Assembly: GCF_012489685.1 (NCBI RefSeq)
Contig: NC_080046.1
Span: 47,393,176 to 47,457,175, forward strand
Direction of reading: 5' to 3'
Length of the DNA stretch: 64,000 nt
Source of the DNA: Lotus japonicus
Taxonomy: Eukaryota > Streptophyta > Magnoliopsida > Fabales > Fabaceae
Shown: piece by piece, positions 50,771-61,528 of the stretch
Position numbering within the stretch: position 1 is the stretch's first letter
Layout: each line of letters begins with the position of its first letter
Made by a program: the position numbers and the translations under genes
The notes under the pieces: generated by a model
The model's input: the letters and a program-made list of their open reading frames with translations, nothing else
Told to the model about the DNA's origin: nothing
The model's database searches: none

Positions 50771-51898
50771 AGAAAAAAAACTTATACAATTTCTAGCTAC
50801 TATAAAAAAAAAGGGACATAGAAGATTGATATGAGAGGAAATCATAGAACCAAAATGAAATAAAAAAAAAATATGAAAGTTATGACCTAATTTCAAATAT
50901 AAAAAGTTCTAAAGAAAACAAATAGAAACAATTAATACTTAACCAAAAAAAATTAAACAATACCACAAACCTCTAAATGGCGAACCCATGCCGTATAGAT
51001 ATCACAACTCTCGACCCTTATGTCCTTCGAATAATTGCACCTAATTTAATGTCTGCCTTCTAACTGCATTTACTGACACGATACCTGCAAGTAAGAAACA
51101 TGATTTATTCTCATCAACACAACTCAACTACAATTTTACTTACTACTTTCAACTTAAGCCAATAAGGAATTTCTTAGCATGTTTAAAGAACAAACATACT
51201 GGAATTTCTTAGCAAGTTTAAAAACATCCCCTCTAGAAAACATACACGAATAGGATAAAGTGAGGAGAAGCTCAGATCAAACCATCTTGCCTGGTTAATA
51301 TATAGATAGATTTTCACTAACATGTGAGTCAATTTATGTCTAAAATAACAAAAAAAAAACAATTTTCGGTGCCAAATAAACACATTAGTGTGGATGCGTG
51401 TCAGCCTATGTAAAAATATCATTTTTTTCCTCTGCCCTGCCCTTGCTTTTGTAATATCCACTCTGTTGTTTGATTTGTTCAAGTAATAATTGTTTGGATA
51501 AGTACTATTGATCCTTGTTACTTGACTCGACTACTGTATGGGATCATCACAATTTGTACATTTCCAGAATTAAACATTTATTTACGACTATGGAATCTTT
51601 GATTGCTCTGAGAGAAAATATTGCATATCCACTTAATTTGGGTTACTACGGGTATTTCTGAGATTTTGTTCAACTAAATTCAAATACAGACTTCAAAATT
51701 TACCCACCAATTTCGGATTAAAAAAAACTTCTTCAGCTTTTATTTAGTGGCCTTAAATTATATTTTGGAAACAATTAATTATGATTTTATACATAAATAA
51801 TTTTACTTAATATTTAAACAATAAAAACTGAAAAAGGGAAGAAAACTGGTAAAAAAACCGGCTATAACCGGTCTGGAAATGGTCCAAAACGGTTGGAT

Positions 51899-51915
51899 GA
51901 CCTGCTCAGCAGGTC
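51899..51915. repeat. Perfect hairpin just upstream of a TATA box
   Basis: GACCTGCT and AGCAGGTC are separated by one base, ending six bases before TATATAAAG at 51922. Confidence 0.85.
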
Positions 51916-51921
51916 ACCCAC

Positions 51922-52390
51922 TATATAAAGATCATTTCCTCTCTTCCTCACCCAAAACCCTAGCCGCTGCCTCTCTCCTTCTCTGAAATCTCGTCTGCTT
52001 CCTCCTCTCTTCATTTCTTCTTCTTCTTCTTCTTCTTCTTCTTCTTCTTCTTCTTCCTCCCTTTCTCCCTTCTCTCTAAAACCCTAGCCGCTACTCTTAC
52101 CGTTCTTCCCCTAATCCTTTTCTTCCTCTGATTTTTTCCTCTTCTTCTGCTGTTCTTCAAACCGTATTCTTCTTCTTCCACTCCTCTGGTCCCCTCCACC
52201 ATTTTCGCCCCCAAACGATCCTAAACCCTAATTTTTGCCCCCTACAGATCCAAAACCCTCATTTTCCTCCAAATCCGAGTTAAGAACCACCTGGATCGGA
52301 GATTTTTACAATCTGAGCTACACAAGCAACGATTTTTTCACCAAAATCCGAGTCAAGAAGCACCTGGATCGGACATTTTAGGCTCTGAGG
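51922..52390 (+). promoter_or_regulatory. Orphan promoter and leader (TATA box, two telo-boxes, CTT repeat) without ORF
   Basis: TATATAAAG lies at 51922-51930. AAACCCTAGCC telo-box motifs follow at 51955-51965 and 52078-52089, the arrangement seen in leaders of plant ribosomal-protein and translation genes. A CTT microsatellite (about 52016-52058) follows. An imperfect tandem repeat of about 73 bases (about 52268 and 52341, AAATCCGAGT...CACCTGGATCGG) ends in a GAG/GTATGT donor-like junction at 52388. No ORF of note follows in the next kilobase. It may be the 5' end of a gene whose coding part is lost, or a non-coding transcript. Confidence 0.4.
52016..52058. repeat. CTT microsatellite
   Basis: About 12-13 uninterrupted CTT units in the putative leader. 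Confidence 0.95.
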
Positions 52391-53824
52391 TATGTTAAAA
52401 TCAAATTTTTACTTGATTTTGTTCTTTTAATATTTTCATTCACTGAATCCTTCTCCTCTCCCTTCTAGATCATCTCCCTGTCAACCAAATGTGACATGCA
52501 AGCCTCTGAAGATGGAGTTTTTTTTTAATGTAAATATCAATATGCAGGGTAAAAGAACAATTTTTTACTGTAAAGTTTGATTTTTTATGTAAAGATGTAT
52601 TGCACTTCGTTTCGTAAGCTCTCTTTCTTTCACTTGTGTCATTTTTCTGTTGTGTTAAACCCTTGTTCAGAATTCAGATAGATACATTTCTCTGTAATGT
52701 AATTGGATTTTTAACCTCATCGAATCGAATGTTGCTTTCTCTGTAATGTAATTGGATGTTGCTTCCGTGATTTATGCAAATTCTACTTTTTTCTCTATGG
52801 TTGGTTATGTGTTTTTATTAGAGTAAGAGACTGTATGGGAATCAACTATAAGATCAATATCAGTTCTTATATGTATTGCTATAAGATGTATGCTAACCTC
52901 TTTGATGCTCCTTTCCTTCTCCTTCTGCTTGTATCCTTTTGTTGATGCAATTTTGCCTCTACTTCTCCTTCTACTTTCTCATCACCTTCTCTTCTGCTTT
53001 ATACTCTAGTTGATGCATGCTTCTTCCTCTACTTACTTTCTCCTCTGACCTGAGAAAGTGAATGATGGGAGTGGAGTTGTTGGTAGCGTATGGAAGGGAG
53101 AAGTTCCTGGCAGTGGCAGTGTAGTTGGTGGTGGCGTGTGAACAGTGTGTGTAAGAGAGACACTGCAGGTGATGTGTGGTTAGGTGAGGAGGAGAATCAG
53201 CTGTTGGATTAGAAGTTGAAATCAATGGTTCATATTGAAAGTGAGGCAAAAAAAAGTCTCACAAGTGAGTGGCCAAGATTAAAGAGTGAAAATGGAGAGA
53301 GATTGGAATAGACGGCTCAGATTGGAAGTTCTTTTAGGAATAGTGATTTCTTGAGTCTCTTTTAAAGTGTAGTAGATGATCATTCTTTTTATTTAATTTT
53401 TAATCACCTAACTCTAAATATTTAGATTTAGATTCATTTTGTTTTTCTTTTACTACAGAAGATATAATTTTATTATTAGAGAAAGCCTCAAGAGAAAAGC
53501 CCTCTAAAAACAAGCACCAATACAATAAGCCAAACTCATCCAGGACAAAGAGCCATACCCCTTCCCATTGGCAGGACAATTTAGATTCACTTTTGTTTTA
53601 ATTTTTCTTCTTATCATATAATCTCAAAAATTGTGTTAAAATTAAATACCAGTGTCATGTAAAATAGTGTTTTTTTTTAAATTAAGTGAGAGAAAAGGAG
53701 GATTTAAAAAAAAAAAATAGCAGTGGTTAAAATGAAATTAAGAATAATAAGCTATAAATTGTGATAAGTTAATAAAATAAACTTATTTACCACATGCACA
53801 CTCTAATTATTACCTATAGTGAGT
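52391..53824. other. Intergenic or intronic AT-rich stretch
   Basis: If the donor at 52388 is real this would be intron. CT-rich stretches occur at 52900-53050. No ORF, RNA or repeat border is supported. Confidence 0.35.
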
Positions 53825-53843
53825 CACAATTAGTTACTATAGT

Positions 53844-54113
53844 TTTTTTCGAAAGATTAAATATCATATATAAAAGATAAGAACCTTGAGACCATCCATC
53901 TCAAGTAGGTAAGATTCACAAAACAACAAAATAGAAACAAGAGACAGAGTACAGGCACAAATACAGCAACTGCAGTCTATAAACCAGATAAATAATAGAA
54001 CATCAAATAGCTTCAAGGCCAAAGAAAACGCTGAGAGGAGTGGTTCTCTCCGCCCCAGATTTGGCAAGGTAATAAGTGATTGGATTGAGTTCTCGGAAGA
54101 TGTGAATCACTGC
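53844..54113 (-). mobile_element. Severely 5'-truncated LINE insertion
   Basis: 270 bp flanked by a 19-bp direct repeat (53825-53843 and 54114-54132, CACAATTAGTTACTATAGT), with a short A-tail on the minus strand at its left end. The 5' part on the minus strand reads HIFRELNPITYYLAKSGAER, the last block of LINE RNase H; the rest is 3' UTR. Confidence 0.87.
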
Positions 54114-54439
54114 CACAATTAGTTACTATAGTTAGTCACTTTTACCTATAGTTAGTTGCTTAATTAATTAAGTCAGTTGCTTAGTTGGTTAAGTAGTTAG
54201 TTATTTAATTAGTTAGGTACTTTTAGAGCTTGTTTGGTACGCCTTATTTGAAATGATAATATAAGATTATACAATACATTTAATGTACTTCTCTATTGTT
54301 TGATGCTCTCATTGTATTGTATTAGCTTATACATCAATCGCCTCTTATACATTAAAATAATAAGTTATTTAATTCACCATATAGATGATAGATAAGACAT
54401 GAGTATGATGTATAAACTCCTTGAATATATATAATCAAC

Positions 54440-54725
54440 AGCCACCACCACCACGCTCCACCACTGCCATCATCGTTGATATCGTTATTGTTATCGCCAC
54501 CACAACCGTCCCCACCTCCACCACCACCGTCGCCGCTGCCACCACCACCATGCTCCACCACTGCCACCATCGTTGATATATATCAACATTGTTATCGCCA
54601 CCGTTATTGTCACCACCACCACCCTCCACCACTGCCACCATCGTCACTGCTACCTACCACCGCCGCGCCTCAGCCGCCGCCACTACCATCATCACCTTCC
54701 AATACCACCACTACCACCACCACTA
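54440..54725. repeat. CCA/CAC-rich minisatellite
   Basis: Units of the type CTCCACCACTGCCACCATCG followed by TTGATAT...GTTATCGCCACC recur about three times near 54457, 54550 and 54628 within CCA-rich sequence. Open frames here are low-complexity His/Pro or Gly runs and are not genes. Confidence 0.75.
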
Positions 54726-55109
54726 TTATCGCACCCATGACCGGTCCAAGGGTAAAGCCACCCAAGCAAACGCTTTAGGCCTCCCAAAATATATTCTTTT
54801 TACCAAGTGAAAATGCCTCAAATTTTTTTTACTAAGTCAAAGAAATACCTCAAATTAAAGTTTACTTTAGGCCTCATTTAATGTTGGGCCGACCCTGACA
54901 CCAACTAGAGTTGACTAACACAGGGCCAAACATGAGATCATTTTTATGCCTACGATTACAATAACGTTGCTCATCTTTATGAAGAGCCAATGAGCAATAC
55001 TAGTTCTAACTTCTAAACGTTTCACTATGAGCAACTCTTATTCAGCTTGGCCAAATTTCAGCAACCAAATCCAAAACTCAAGTACCGTAGAAAACCCTCT
55101 TTAACTATT

Positions 55110-55345
55110 ATTTTTTTCTTATAAGTTTAGTTTAATGAGCGGGTCCCGTCATAAATTCCGTCACGAATATATTTTTTAAATGAATATAATTTAATATATT
55201 CCGTCTCTATTTCGTCCCAAACTCGCGACGGAGTAATATATTCTGTCCCAAAAACTTTGTGACACACAAAAATGTGACGAAATTATTTTGTCAAAATTTT
55301 AACTATCGTGTGGCGGATTTGTCTGTCCCAAAAGCGTGTTTAGTA
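55110..55345. other. Possible CACTA-like terminal remnant
   Basis: The minus strand from 55347 reads ACTACTAAACACGCTTTTGG, followed by repeated GGGACAGA, TTTTGGGAC and GTCGC motifs, reminiscent of CACTA subterminal repeats. The leading C of CACTA is absent and the other end was not found. Confidence 0.25.
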
Positions 55346-55659
55346 GTATCATGTGAAGTCTTGTAAGATAAAACCTGATTTTCTAACTATATAACACATC
55401 AGACTCATCATAGAAAGAACTAAGCAAACATGAAATAAAATATCCAAACAAAGATCCACCCAGTAAACATATAGCGAAAAATCTAAACATAGATCCAGTG
55501 AAAAATCCAAACAAACATGAGTAAACTGTGATAGTAAGTCTAACGGAATAGACGTAGCGAAATAAAAGGTTGAATATAGCATGTTTGGTATGTTGTATAG
55601 TATACGACCTGATAGAATAAAGTCTAATAAAATTTTAATACTATACAGCTTTTGGTCAT

Positions 55660-56080
55660 ATGACATGCGTCGGTTCAGATGAAAATGCCCCCGGGCTGGC
55701 TGTCGCAGGCGTGATGATGAAGTTCGGTTGTGCCTATAGAGGCACCTACGGGACGATCGCGCTACAGGAGCCAAGAAGAAAGAAAAGAAAGCCGCTCGAA
55801 GTGGCGGAGCAGCTGACCAGCCTCCGCCAGCGACATCTGGCCATTTTTGTGGTTTGCTCTGGTCAACAAGGAAGCTGAAGAAGCATTGCCACCGTTCAGA
55901 CCGTGGGGACTTGATTGAGGTAAATTTTTTTTTCCCTGCTCATGCAATCTTTAACAAATGGTGAATGCATGAGAGAGGCGGTGAGGAAGAGAGTGTCGGC
56001 GAGAGAAAGAGAGTCTCAGCGAGAGAAAGAGAGTCTCGGTGAGAGATGACAGTGGGGAGAGAAAGAGAGTCTGCAGTGCT
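55660..56080 (+). pseudogene. Broken copy of the zinc-finger-like gene at 2088
   Basis: From about 55690 to 55990 the sequence follows 2190-2500 closely, including AAGAAAGAAAAGAAAGCC and the CGLLW...KLKKHCHRSD...GDLIE segment, then the GTAAATTTT/CCCTGCTCATG downstream part and the GAGAGAAAGAGAGTCTCGG tandem units (55970-56070). Its upstream half is rearranged and out of frame, and the first Cys of CPFCG is lost (SGHFCG). The tail abuts a plus-strand LINE fragment. Confidence 0.7.
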
Positions 56081-56099
56081 ATAATTGGTTAGGCTTCTA

Positions 56100-56760
56100 A
56101 ACGGTGCTGCCAGCATCAATTCGTGCTCATTTTATGCAGTTTAAATTCGGCTGGAATGAATCTCAGCATTTGTGTGTTTTATCCATTTGTTAGCTACTGT
56201 TTGGACAATTTGGGGAATCAAAAATGACTTGGTGGTGTTTAGAGGAGAGATTGTTTGTTGGATATCTGCTTTGGAATTGGATATATGGAGATCTTGGCAA
56301 TGAAATATAGCAAATATTAAAGGATTTGGTTTATTCTTTTTTTGAGTGGGCAACAAATCCGATGATGTGTGTACTCTGCGTAAGTTGGTTGCATTATTCC
56401 GGTGCAAGAAGGGCGTAGGAATTGGTTGGAGGTGCTATCTACTTTTTTGTATTTTGCTGGTATGGTAGTGTACTGGGTTTTGCTGATCTCCATGGTTGGT
56501 TTCTCTTTTGAGGGGTCTGGTCATGACTTTTGGGTTATTTTTGGGCGTTGGGTATTTGCTTTGGGTTTGTTGGAGTTGTTCTTTTGTTGTGTGTTGTTGC
56601 CATGCTTTTAGCATGTGTAACCTTCTAGATTGGTAGTTTAGTTTTGGCTTTAGCTTTAGTTTCCTGCCTTATTATTTTTTTCTTCTTTTTTGTATTTGGA
56701 TTTAGCACCCCTTGTATTCTTCCATTCAATCTTCTCTCTCCCTTCTCTTCTCCCGGTAAT
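56100..56760 (+). mobile_element. LINE 3' fragment (plus strand)
   Basis: Broken frames read ASIRAHFMQFKFGWN, then LFGQFGESKMTWWCLEERL, then DIWRSWQWNIANI, matching the post-zf-RVT part of the LINE at 37250-37800. The 3' UTR phrase 'tttagcaccccttgtattcttccattcaa' matches the complement of 37030-37060, so the two belong to one family. No intact ORF. Confidence 0.7.
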
Positions 56761-57317
56761 TTTGTTACTAATTTAGTTAAACAAACTTATAATTTAGCAA
56801 ATTAACGAGTTCATGGAGTTCTTAAGGGTCATGTTGATTTTGTTCATATTCATACATGGAGACTGTCTGGTTGTCGCGATGTTGGTCTCTTAGAATTAGA
56901 TGAATATATTTTTTCCTCATCAATAGCCGACTGATTGATTTGCTAGACCAGACACAAATTAAAGAAAACCTGATTATGATAATATTGGTACCAAGCCTTG
57001 GAGAGAATGTTGGATTCCATGAAAAGAGGGTCGGTCGAGGGCCAAGTTAGGAGAAACATATAATCACGTTTGCACTCTAAGGCTGAGCGAAGATAAGATT
57101 TTGACGTACTTGGTTCTTAAGTTTACTGTGTAAATAATTTAATTTTGACGAAAAATAAAATCTAATGTGCTTATATATAATTGGGTTAGCTAGTTTGCTT
57201 AATTTTTAAAAGAATTTCAGATAATTCAAAAGAACTTAAGATCATGTTGTTTTGGTTAAGGCTATAGGGAATCAATATGAAATTAAATCATTAATTTATT
57301 TTTCAAAAATACAAAAT
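56761..57317. other. AT-rich intergenic stretch
   Basis: No gene or repeat border supported between the plus-strand LINE fragment and the poly(A) end of the minus-strand LINE. Confidence 0.4.
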
Positions 57318-57359
57318 ATTTATTTTTTTTTGGTTATTGGGAGGGACTAAGCCCAGAAA

Positions 57360-60300
57360 CTACAAACGAAACTGTCTCGGGTAAGAAACACCCGTAACAT
57401 CAAAGAACAACAAGTTCCTACAACTAGGCGGAGGAACATCAAGAACATGAGTACCCAAGTCCAAAGAGTGGGCCAAATTAGCTAAACAGTCAGCGACTTG
57501 ATTAGCCTCTCGCAGTGTATGGCGACAAATAACCTCCCAGTCCTTCAACATCATCTCCCTGATTTGCAAAACCAGAGCAGCATAAGGGTGAGTCCTCTCA
57601 CAGCCCTCATTAACTAGAGTGACAGCAGCAAGAGAATCACTCTCCACAATTACTTTCCCAAATCCACGAGCCAAAGCCAACTGGAGGATGGTAAAAATAC
57701 CCCAAAGTTCACTCCAAAACACATTTGAGCGACCCAAATTCCTGCTAAATCCAAAAAGCCACCTTCCATTCGAGTCTCTGCAAGCACCCCCACAACCAGC
57801 AGCCCCGGAATCCTGCCGAACAGAGCCGTCCACATTACATTTAACCCAAAGCTGAGGAGGAGGGGTCCAACTAACAGTAGTTCCCTGCTGCTGCTGTCTC
57901 ACCGAGGGTTGTCGCACCAGGTGAGTGATGTCATTTTCGCTGGCACTAAGCTCCAATTGAAATCGCACCGCTGCTTCAACAATTCGGCGAAGGTTGAAGG
58001 TTGCGCCGTTGAACACCACATCGACCCGAGCCTTCCAGATAGCCCAGAGTAAGAACCCGAAATCCAAAACCACTGAAGAACCCGACGTTGTGAACGAAGC
58101 ATCAAGGAAGCCATGAACCCATTCTTGCAAGCTCAACTGGAAAAAACGCGGGAAGTAATTAACATCAGCAACTTGCAACCAAAGAGGTTTAACTTGGGAA
58201 CAATCCCTGAAAAGGTGAACCCCTGTTTCATCCCCTTCTCCGCATAGGGGGCAAATCGCACTCCCTGTCATCCTCGACTGCCAGCGCTTATGGTTAACCC
58301 ATAAGCCATCATTCGCAAGACGCCAGAGAAAGTGAGTCACCTTAAAGGGACCTTTCCATCTCCATAATTTTCTCCAATCCAGGTTCTGGTTATGCACTCC
58401 AACAGGGTCAAAGGCCTCATACGCTGACTTTGAGGTAAAACGACCATCACTCGTGAGCCCCCAATAAACCTGATCGGGACCAATGGAAGGAGCAGGAGGA
58501 GGCATAGATAAAATCTCGGCAATCACTGCAGCAGGAAGACAGTGGAGGAGGGGAGTAGTGTTCCATCTTCCATGCTCATGGTCGTAATAATTAGCAACTG
58601 TTTTAACGGCCTCAGTTGCTGGAACTTCTACAGTAGCAGAGTTAATTAAAACAGTACCAGAGAACATCCATTTATCATACCAAAATCTAACAGATGAGCC
58701 ATCCCCAATTCTCCACCGAAGGTTCCCCTCCAAATCAGACCAAGTGCTCCTTATTGCTCGCCAAACATGGGATTCACAGCTCCTCCTTTGGACAATAGGT
58801 ATTGTTTCGTTGCCACATGAGTACTTGTCACGCAACACCCTAGCCCAGAGAGCATCCGGATTGGACACCAAACCCCAACCAAGTTTCATGACTAGAGACT
58901 TGTTAAAATCGTACATACGACGAAGTCCTAGGCCACCATCTTGCTTTGAACGACATAGCTTTGACCAGCCAATCGAGTGAGCACCATGAGACCTCTCTAA
59001 TGTGCCCCAAATGAAGTCCCTTTGAATCTTCTCAAGTTTCCCACAAACCTCCCTTGGGAGAAGGCTTGTTTGCATGCTATACGTGGGGAGGGCAGCAATG
59101 ACGGACTTAGTAAGAGTTACTCGCCCTGCAAAATTCAACATTTGAGACCGCCAAGAGAAGAGGCGCTTCTGAGTTCTGTCCAAAATATATTGATAGTTGG
59201 AGGCCGTCACCCGCTGATGAGCCAAAGGGACGCCTAGATAACGACCTAAGTCAGAGGTCAGGCCTATGCCAGATATGTCTGAGAGTTGTCTAGCCACCAC
59301 CGACCCCACATTCTTGGACACCATTAACCGAGTCTTTGGGATACTAATCTTCATCCCTGAGGCAGAACAAAAAGCATTCAAGCAGCCCATAATACACTCC
59401 ATCTGGTCCACTGTAACTTCACCAAAAAGAAGAAGGTCGTCTGCAAAGAAGAGGTGAGAGATAGGCGGTCCATTGCGAGATAGCTTAATTGGTTTCCAAG
59501 CTCCTGAACCAACAGCATCCCCAATACTATGGGCCAACCTTTCCATACAGAGGACAAACAGATAAGGAGAGAGGGGATCTCCTTGCCTAAGGCCTCGCTG
59601 AGGACTGAAGGTAGAAGATCTCCCACCATTAAAAGAAACCTGAAACCTGCAAGAGGAGACACAACTCATAATTAAGTTACAAAAATGATCATCCAGGCCA
59701 ATGAGTTGGAGCGTTTCCAGCAAGAAAGGCCACTTGAGCCTATCATAGGCCTTTTCAAGGTCAACCTTGATAGCTATCCACCCAAGTCTCCGCTTCAAGA
59801 AGCGCATGGAATGGAACACCTCCTGGGCTATGACAATGTTATCGGAACTATGTCTCCCAGGAACAAAACTGCACTGATTGGGTGCCACAAGCTCTCCCAT
59901 GATTCTTCTCAACCTGTTGGTGATCATCTTAGTGACTATTTTATAAATCACATTACACAAAGAGATTGGACGAAATTGAGTGATGCGATCAGGAGCGTCA
60001 ACTTTGGGGATCAACACCATGAGCGTATCATTCACTGAGCTGATAAGGGATGGATCATCAAAGCATTTCAGAACAAAACTAGTCACAGAACCCCCCACTT
60101 GATTCCATTGAGACTGGAAGAACACCGCCTGGAGGCCATCAAGACCAGGAGCCTTCAGAGGCCCCATGCTAAAGATCGCATCTTTCACCTCAACAACAGG
60201 AAAGACCGCATGAACTAAAGCCATCTTCGCCTCTGATACAGCAGGGAATGAGGAAGACGTGGAGAGAAGGGAGGCACCACCATCATCCATATAGCTATGG

Positions 60301-61496
60301 TGAAAGAAATTAACGGTGAAGACCTGTAAAGCATCAAAATCAGTTAGTAAATTACCATCTTCATCCACTAGGGCTTCGATCTTATTTCTTTTACGGCGGA
60401 CTAAGGTAGCTGTGTGAACAAATTTGGAGTTTCTATCCCCAAATTTAAGCCAAAGACACCTCGATTTCTGGGCCCAAAACAACTCCTCCTGGAGGAGCAC
60501 AGTGTTATACTCCTGCCAAAGTTTCTTTTGCAAGTTATCCAAGCCACAATCAAACCTCATACTTAGCCGGTTGTTGATTCCCTCCAAGCGTTTCATAAGA
60601 CGACGCTTTCTGTGGAAAATGTGGCCAAAAACATCATCATTCCAAGTTCCAGCAGCTTCCCTGAAATTCGACACATTATCAAGCCAATCTCCATCGGGAT
60701 CCCACGATGCATCCATCAACCTAGGAAAGTCATCATGGATAAGCCATCCAGCCTGGAAACGGAAAGGACGAGAGAAAGCCCTATGCTCAACAAGACCCGA
60801 TACTGCAAGAAGAAGAGGTTTGTGATCGGATTTCAACTGAGGGAGATGTAGAACAACAGATTCAGGAAAGGTGTGCAACCACTGCGGGTTACAAACTCCT
60901 CTATCAATCCTCTCCTTCACCCCTCTGCCTTCCCAAGTAAAAGGTGGACCTTTGAAACCCATATCTGAAAGACCACAAGAAAGAAGGCAAGAGTTAAAAC
61001 GTTGCATGGAATGTAAATTTAAACCTGCCCCTCCAAATTTATCAGAAGCCTCCTGGTAAGCATTAAAGTCCCCAATAACTATCCAAGGAACATCCGGAGC
61101 AGGAACAACAGATACAAGGCTCTCCCAGAGAACATCTCGCATAGCAGGTTGTGGGCTCCCATAAACAAAGGTAGCTAAAGCCTCTTGATGGTCGTCCAGG
61201 AAAGACACCCTCGTATGGACAGATTGGCGATGGGACCTAATAACATCTATATTCAAAACATTAGTGTCCCACAACAGCCGAATACCACCAGAAAAGCCAA
61301 CTGCGTCCTCAACATGAACACCTTGAAACTCAAGCTTCCTAATAATAGCCATGGCTCTAGCACCACTAACTCTTGTTTCAAACAGAGCAATACAAGAGAT
61401 AGAATGTCTTCTAATGAGGTCCTTTAGCAACAAAGGAAACCCCTTAGCTCCCGCACCTCTTACATTCCAACATAAGAAATTTATCATCATAAACAC
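57360..61496 (-). CDS. LINE ORF2: endonuclease, reverse transcriptase, RNase H
   Basis: 1378 residues without a stop. The apurinic-type endonuclease spans about 1-235, with INFLCWNVRG, the FETRVSG glutamate, GDFNAYQEASDKFGG and the SDHKPLLLA histidine. The RT spans about 470-760, with FRPISLCNVIYKIVTKMITN, KVDLEKAYDRLKW, QRGLRQGDPLSPYLFVLCME and the catalytic FADDLLLFG at about residue 685. A zf-RVT cluster (CPLCGEGDETGVHLFRDC) and a C-terminal RNase H (CNVDGSVRQDSGAAGCGG, ESDSLAAV, LREANQVADCLA) follow. All catalytic acidic residues are present. The protein nicks the target and primes reverse transcription there. Its full length marks the element as young. Confidence 0.94.
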   Translation of the reverse strand: MFMMINFLCWNVRGAGAKGFPLLLKDLIRRHSISCIALFETRVSGARAMAIIRKLEFQGVHVEDAVGFSGGIRLLWDTNVLNIDVIRSHRQSVHTRVSFLDDHQEALATFVYGSPQPAMRDVLWESLVSVVPAPDVPWIVIGDFNAYQEASDKFGGAGLNLHSMQRFNSCLLSCGLSDMGFKGPPFTWEGRGVKERIDRGVCNPQWLHTFPESVVLHLPQLKSDHKPLLLAVSGLVEHRAFSRPFRFQAGWLIHDDFPRLMDASWDPDGDWLDNVSNFREAAGTWNDDVFGHIFHRKRRLMKRLEGINNRLSMRFDCGLDNLQKKLWQEYNTVLLQEELFWAQKSRCLWLKFGDRNSKFVHTATLVRRKRNKIEALVDEDGNLLTDFDALQVFTVNFFHHSYMDDGGASLLSTSSSFPAVSEAKMALVHAVFPVVEVKDAIFSMGPLKAPGLDGLQAVFFQSQWNQVGGSVTSFVLKCFDDPSLISSVNDTLMVLIPKVDAPDRITQFRPISLCNVIYKIVTKMITNRLRRIMGELVAPNQCSFVPGRHSSDNIVIAQEVFHSMRFLKRRLGWIAIKVDLEKAYDRLKWPFLLETLQLIGLDDHFCNLIMSCVSSCRFQVSFNGGRSSTFSPQRGLRQGDPLSPYLFVLCMERLAHSIGDAVGSGAWKPIKLSRNGPPISHLFFADDLLLFGEVTVDQMECIMGCLNAFCSASGMKISIPKTRLMVSKNVGSVVARQLSDISGIGLTSDLGRYLGVPLAHQRVTASNYQYILDRTQKRLFSWRSQMLNFAGRVTLTKSVIAALPTYSMQTSLLPREVCGKLEKIQRDFIWGTLERSHGAHSIGWSKLCRSKQDGGLGLRRMYDFNKSLVMKLGWGLVSNPDALWARVLRDKYSCGNETIPIVQRRSCESHVWRAIRSTWSDLEGNLRWRIGDGSSVRFWYDKWMFSGTVLINSATVEVPATEAVKTVANYYDHEHGRWNTTPLLHCLPAAVIAEILSMPPPAPSIGPDQVYWGLTSDGRFTSKSAYEAFDPVGVHNQNLDWRKLWRWKGPFKVTHFLWRLANDGLWVNHKRWQSRMTGSAICPLCGEGDETGVHLFRDCSQVKPLWLQVADVNYFPRFFQLSLQEWVHGFLDASFTTSGSSVVLDFGFLLWAIWKARVDVVFNGATFNLRRIVEAAVRFQLELSASENDITHLVRQPSVRQQQQGTTVSWTPPPQLWVKCNVDGSVRQDSGAAGCGGACRDSNGRWLFGFSRNLGRSNVFWSELWGIFTILQLALARGFGKVIVESDSLAAVTLVNEGCERTHPYAALVLQIREMMLKDWEVICRHTLREANQVADCLANLAHSLDLGTHVLDVPPPSCRNLLFFDVTGVSYPRQFRL

Positions 61497-61528
61497 ACTG
61501 AAATGAGAGGAGGCGAGACCACCAGCTA

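Larger units (their letters stand above)
43497..51080 (-). mobile_element. Helitron with Rep/helicase gene
   Basis: The 3' end is at 43497: minus strand CTAA then host T, with an imperfect hairpin at 43505-43524. The element encodes the Helitron Rep/Pif1-type helicase protein on the minus strand. The 5' TC end could not be fixed; it lies beyond the first coding exons, at or after about 51000. A MITE-like insertion (49868-50770) lies in the 5' part. Helitrons move by rolling-circle replication and leave no target duplication, inserting between A and T. Confidence 0.8.

Noticed and set aside
54352..54810. Gly-rich and His/Pro-rich open frames
   Set aside because: They arise from the CCA minisatellite in several frames on both strands.
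55349..55774. 141-codon minus-strand frame with hydrophobic Leu/Cys/Tyr repeats
   Set aside because: The repeats (CLDFSL, CLDILF) come from short tandem DNA repeats, and the N-terminal part is antisense to the zinc-finger-like pseudogene.
57619..61427. Plus-strand frames across the LINE ORF2
   Set aside because: They are antisense shadows of an intact 1378-codon ORF.
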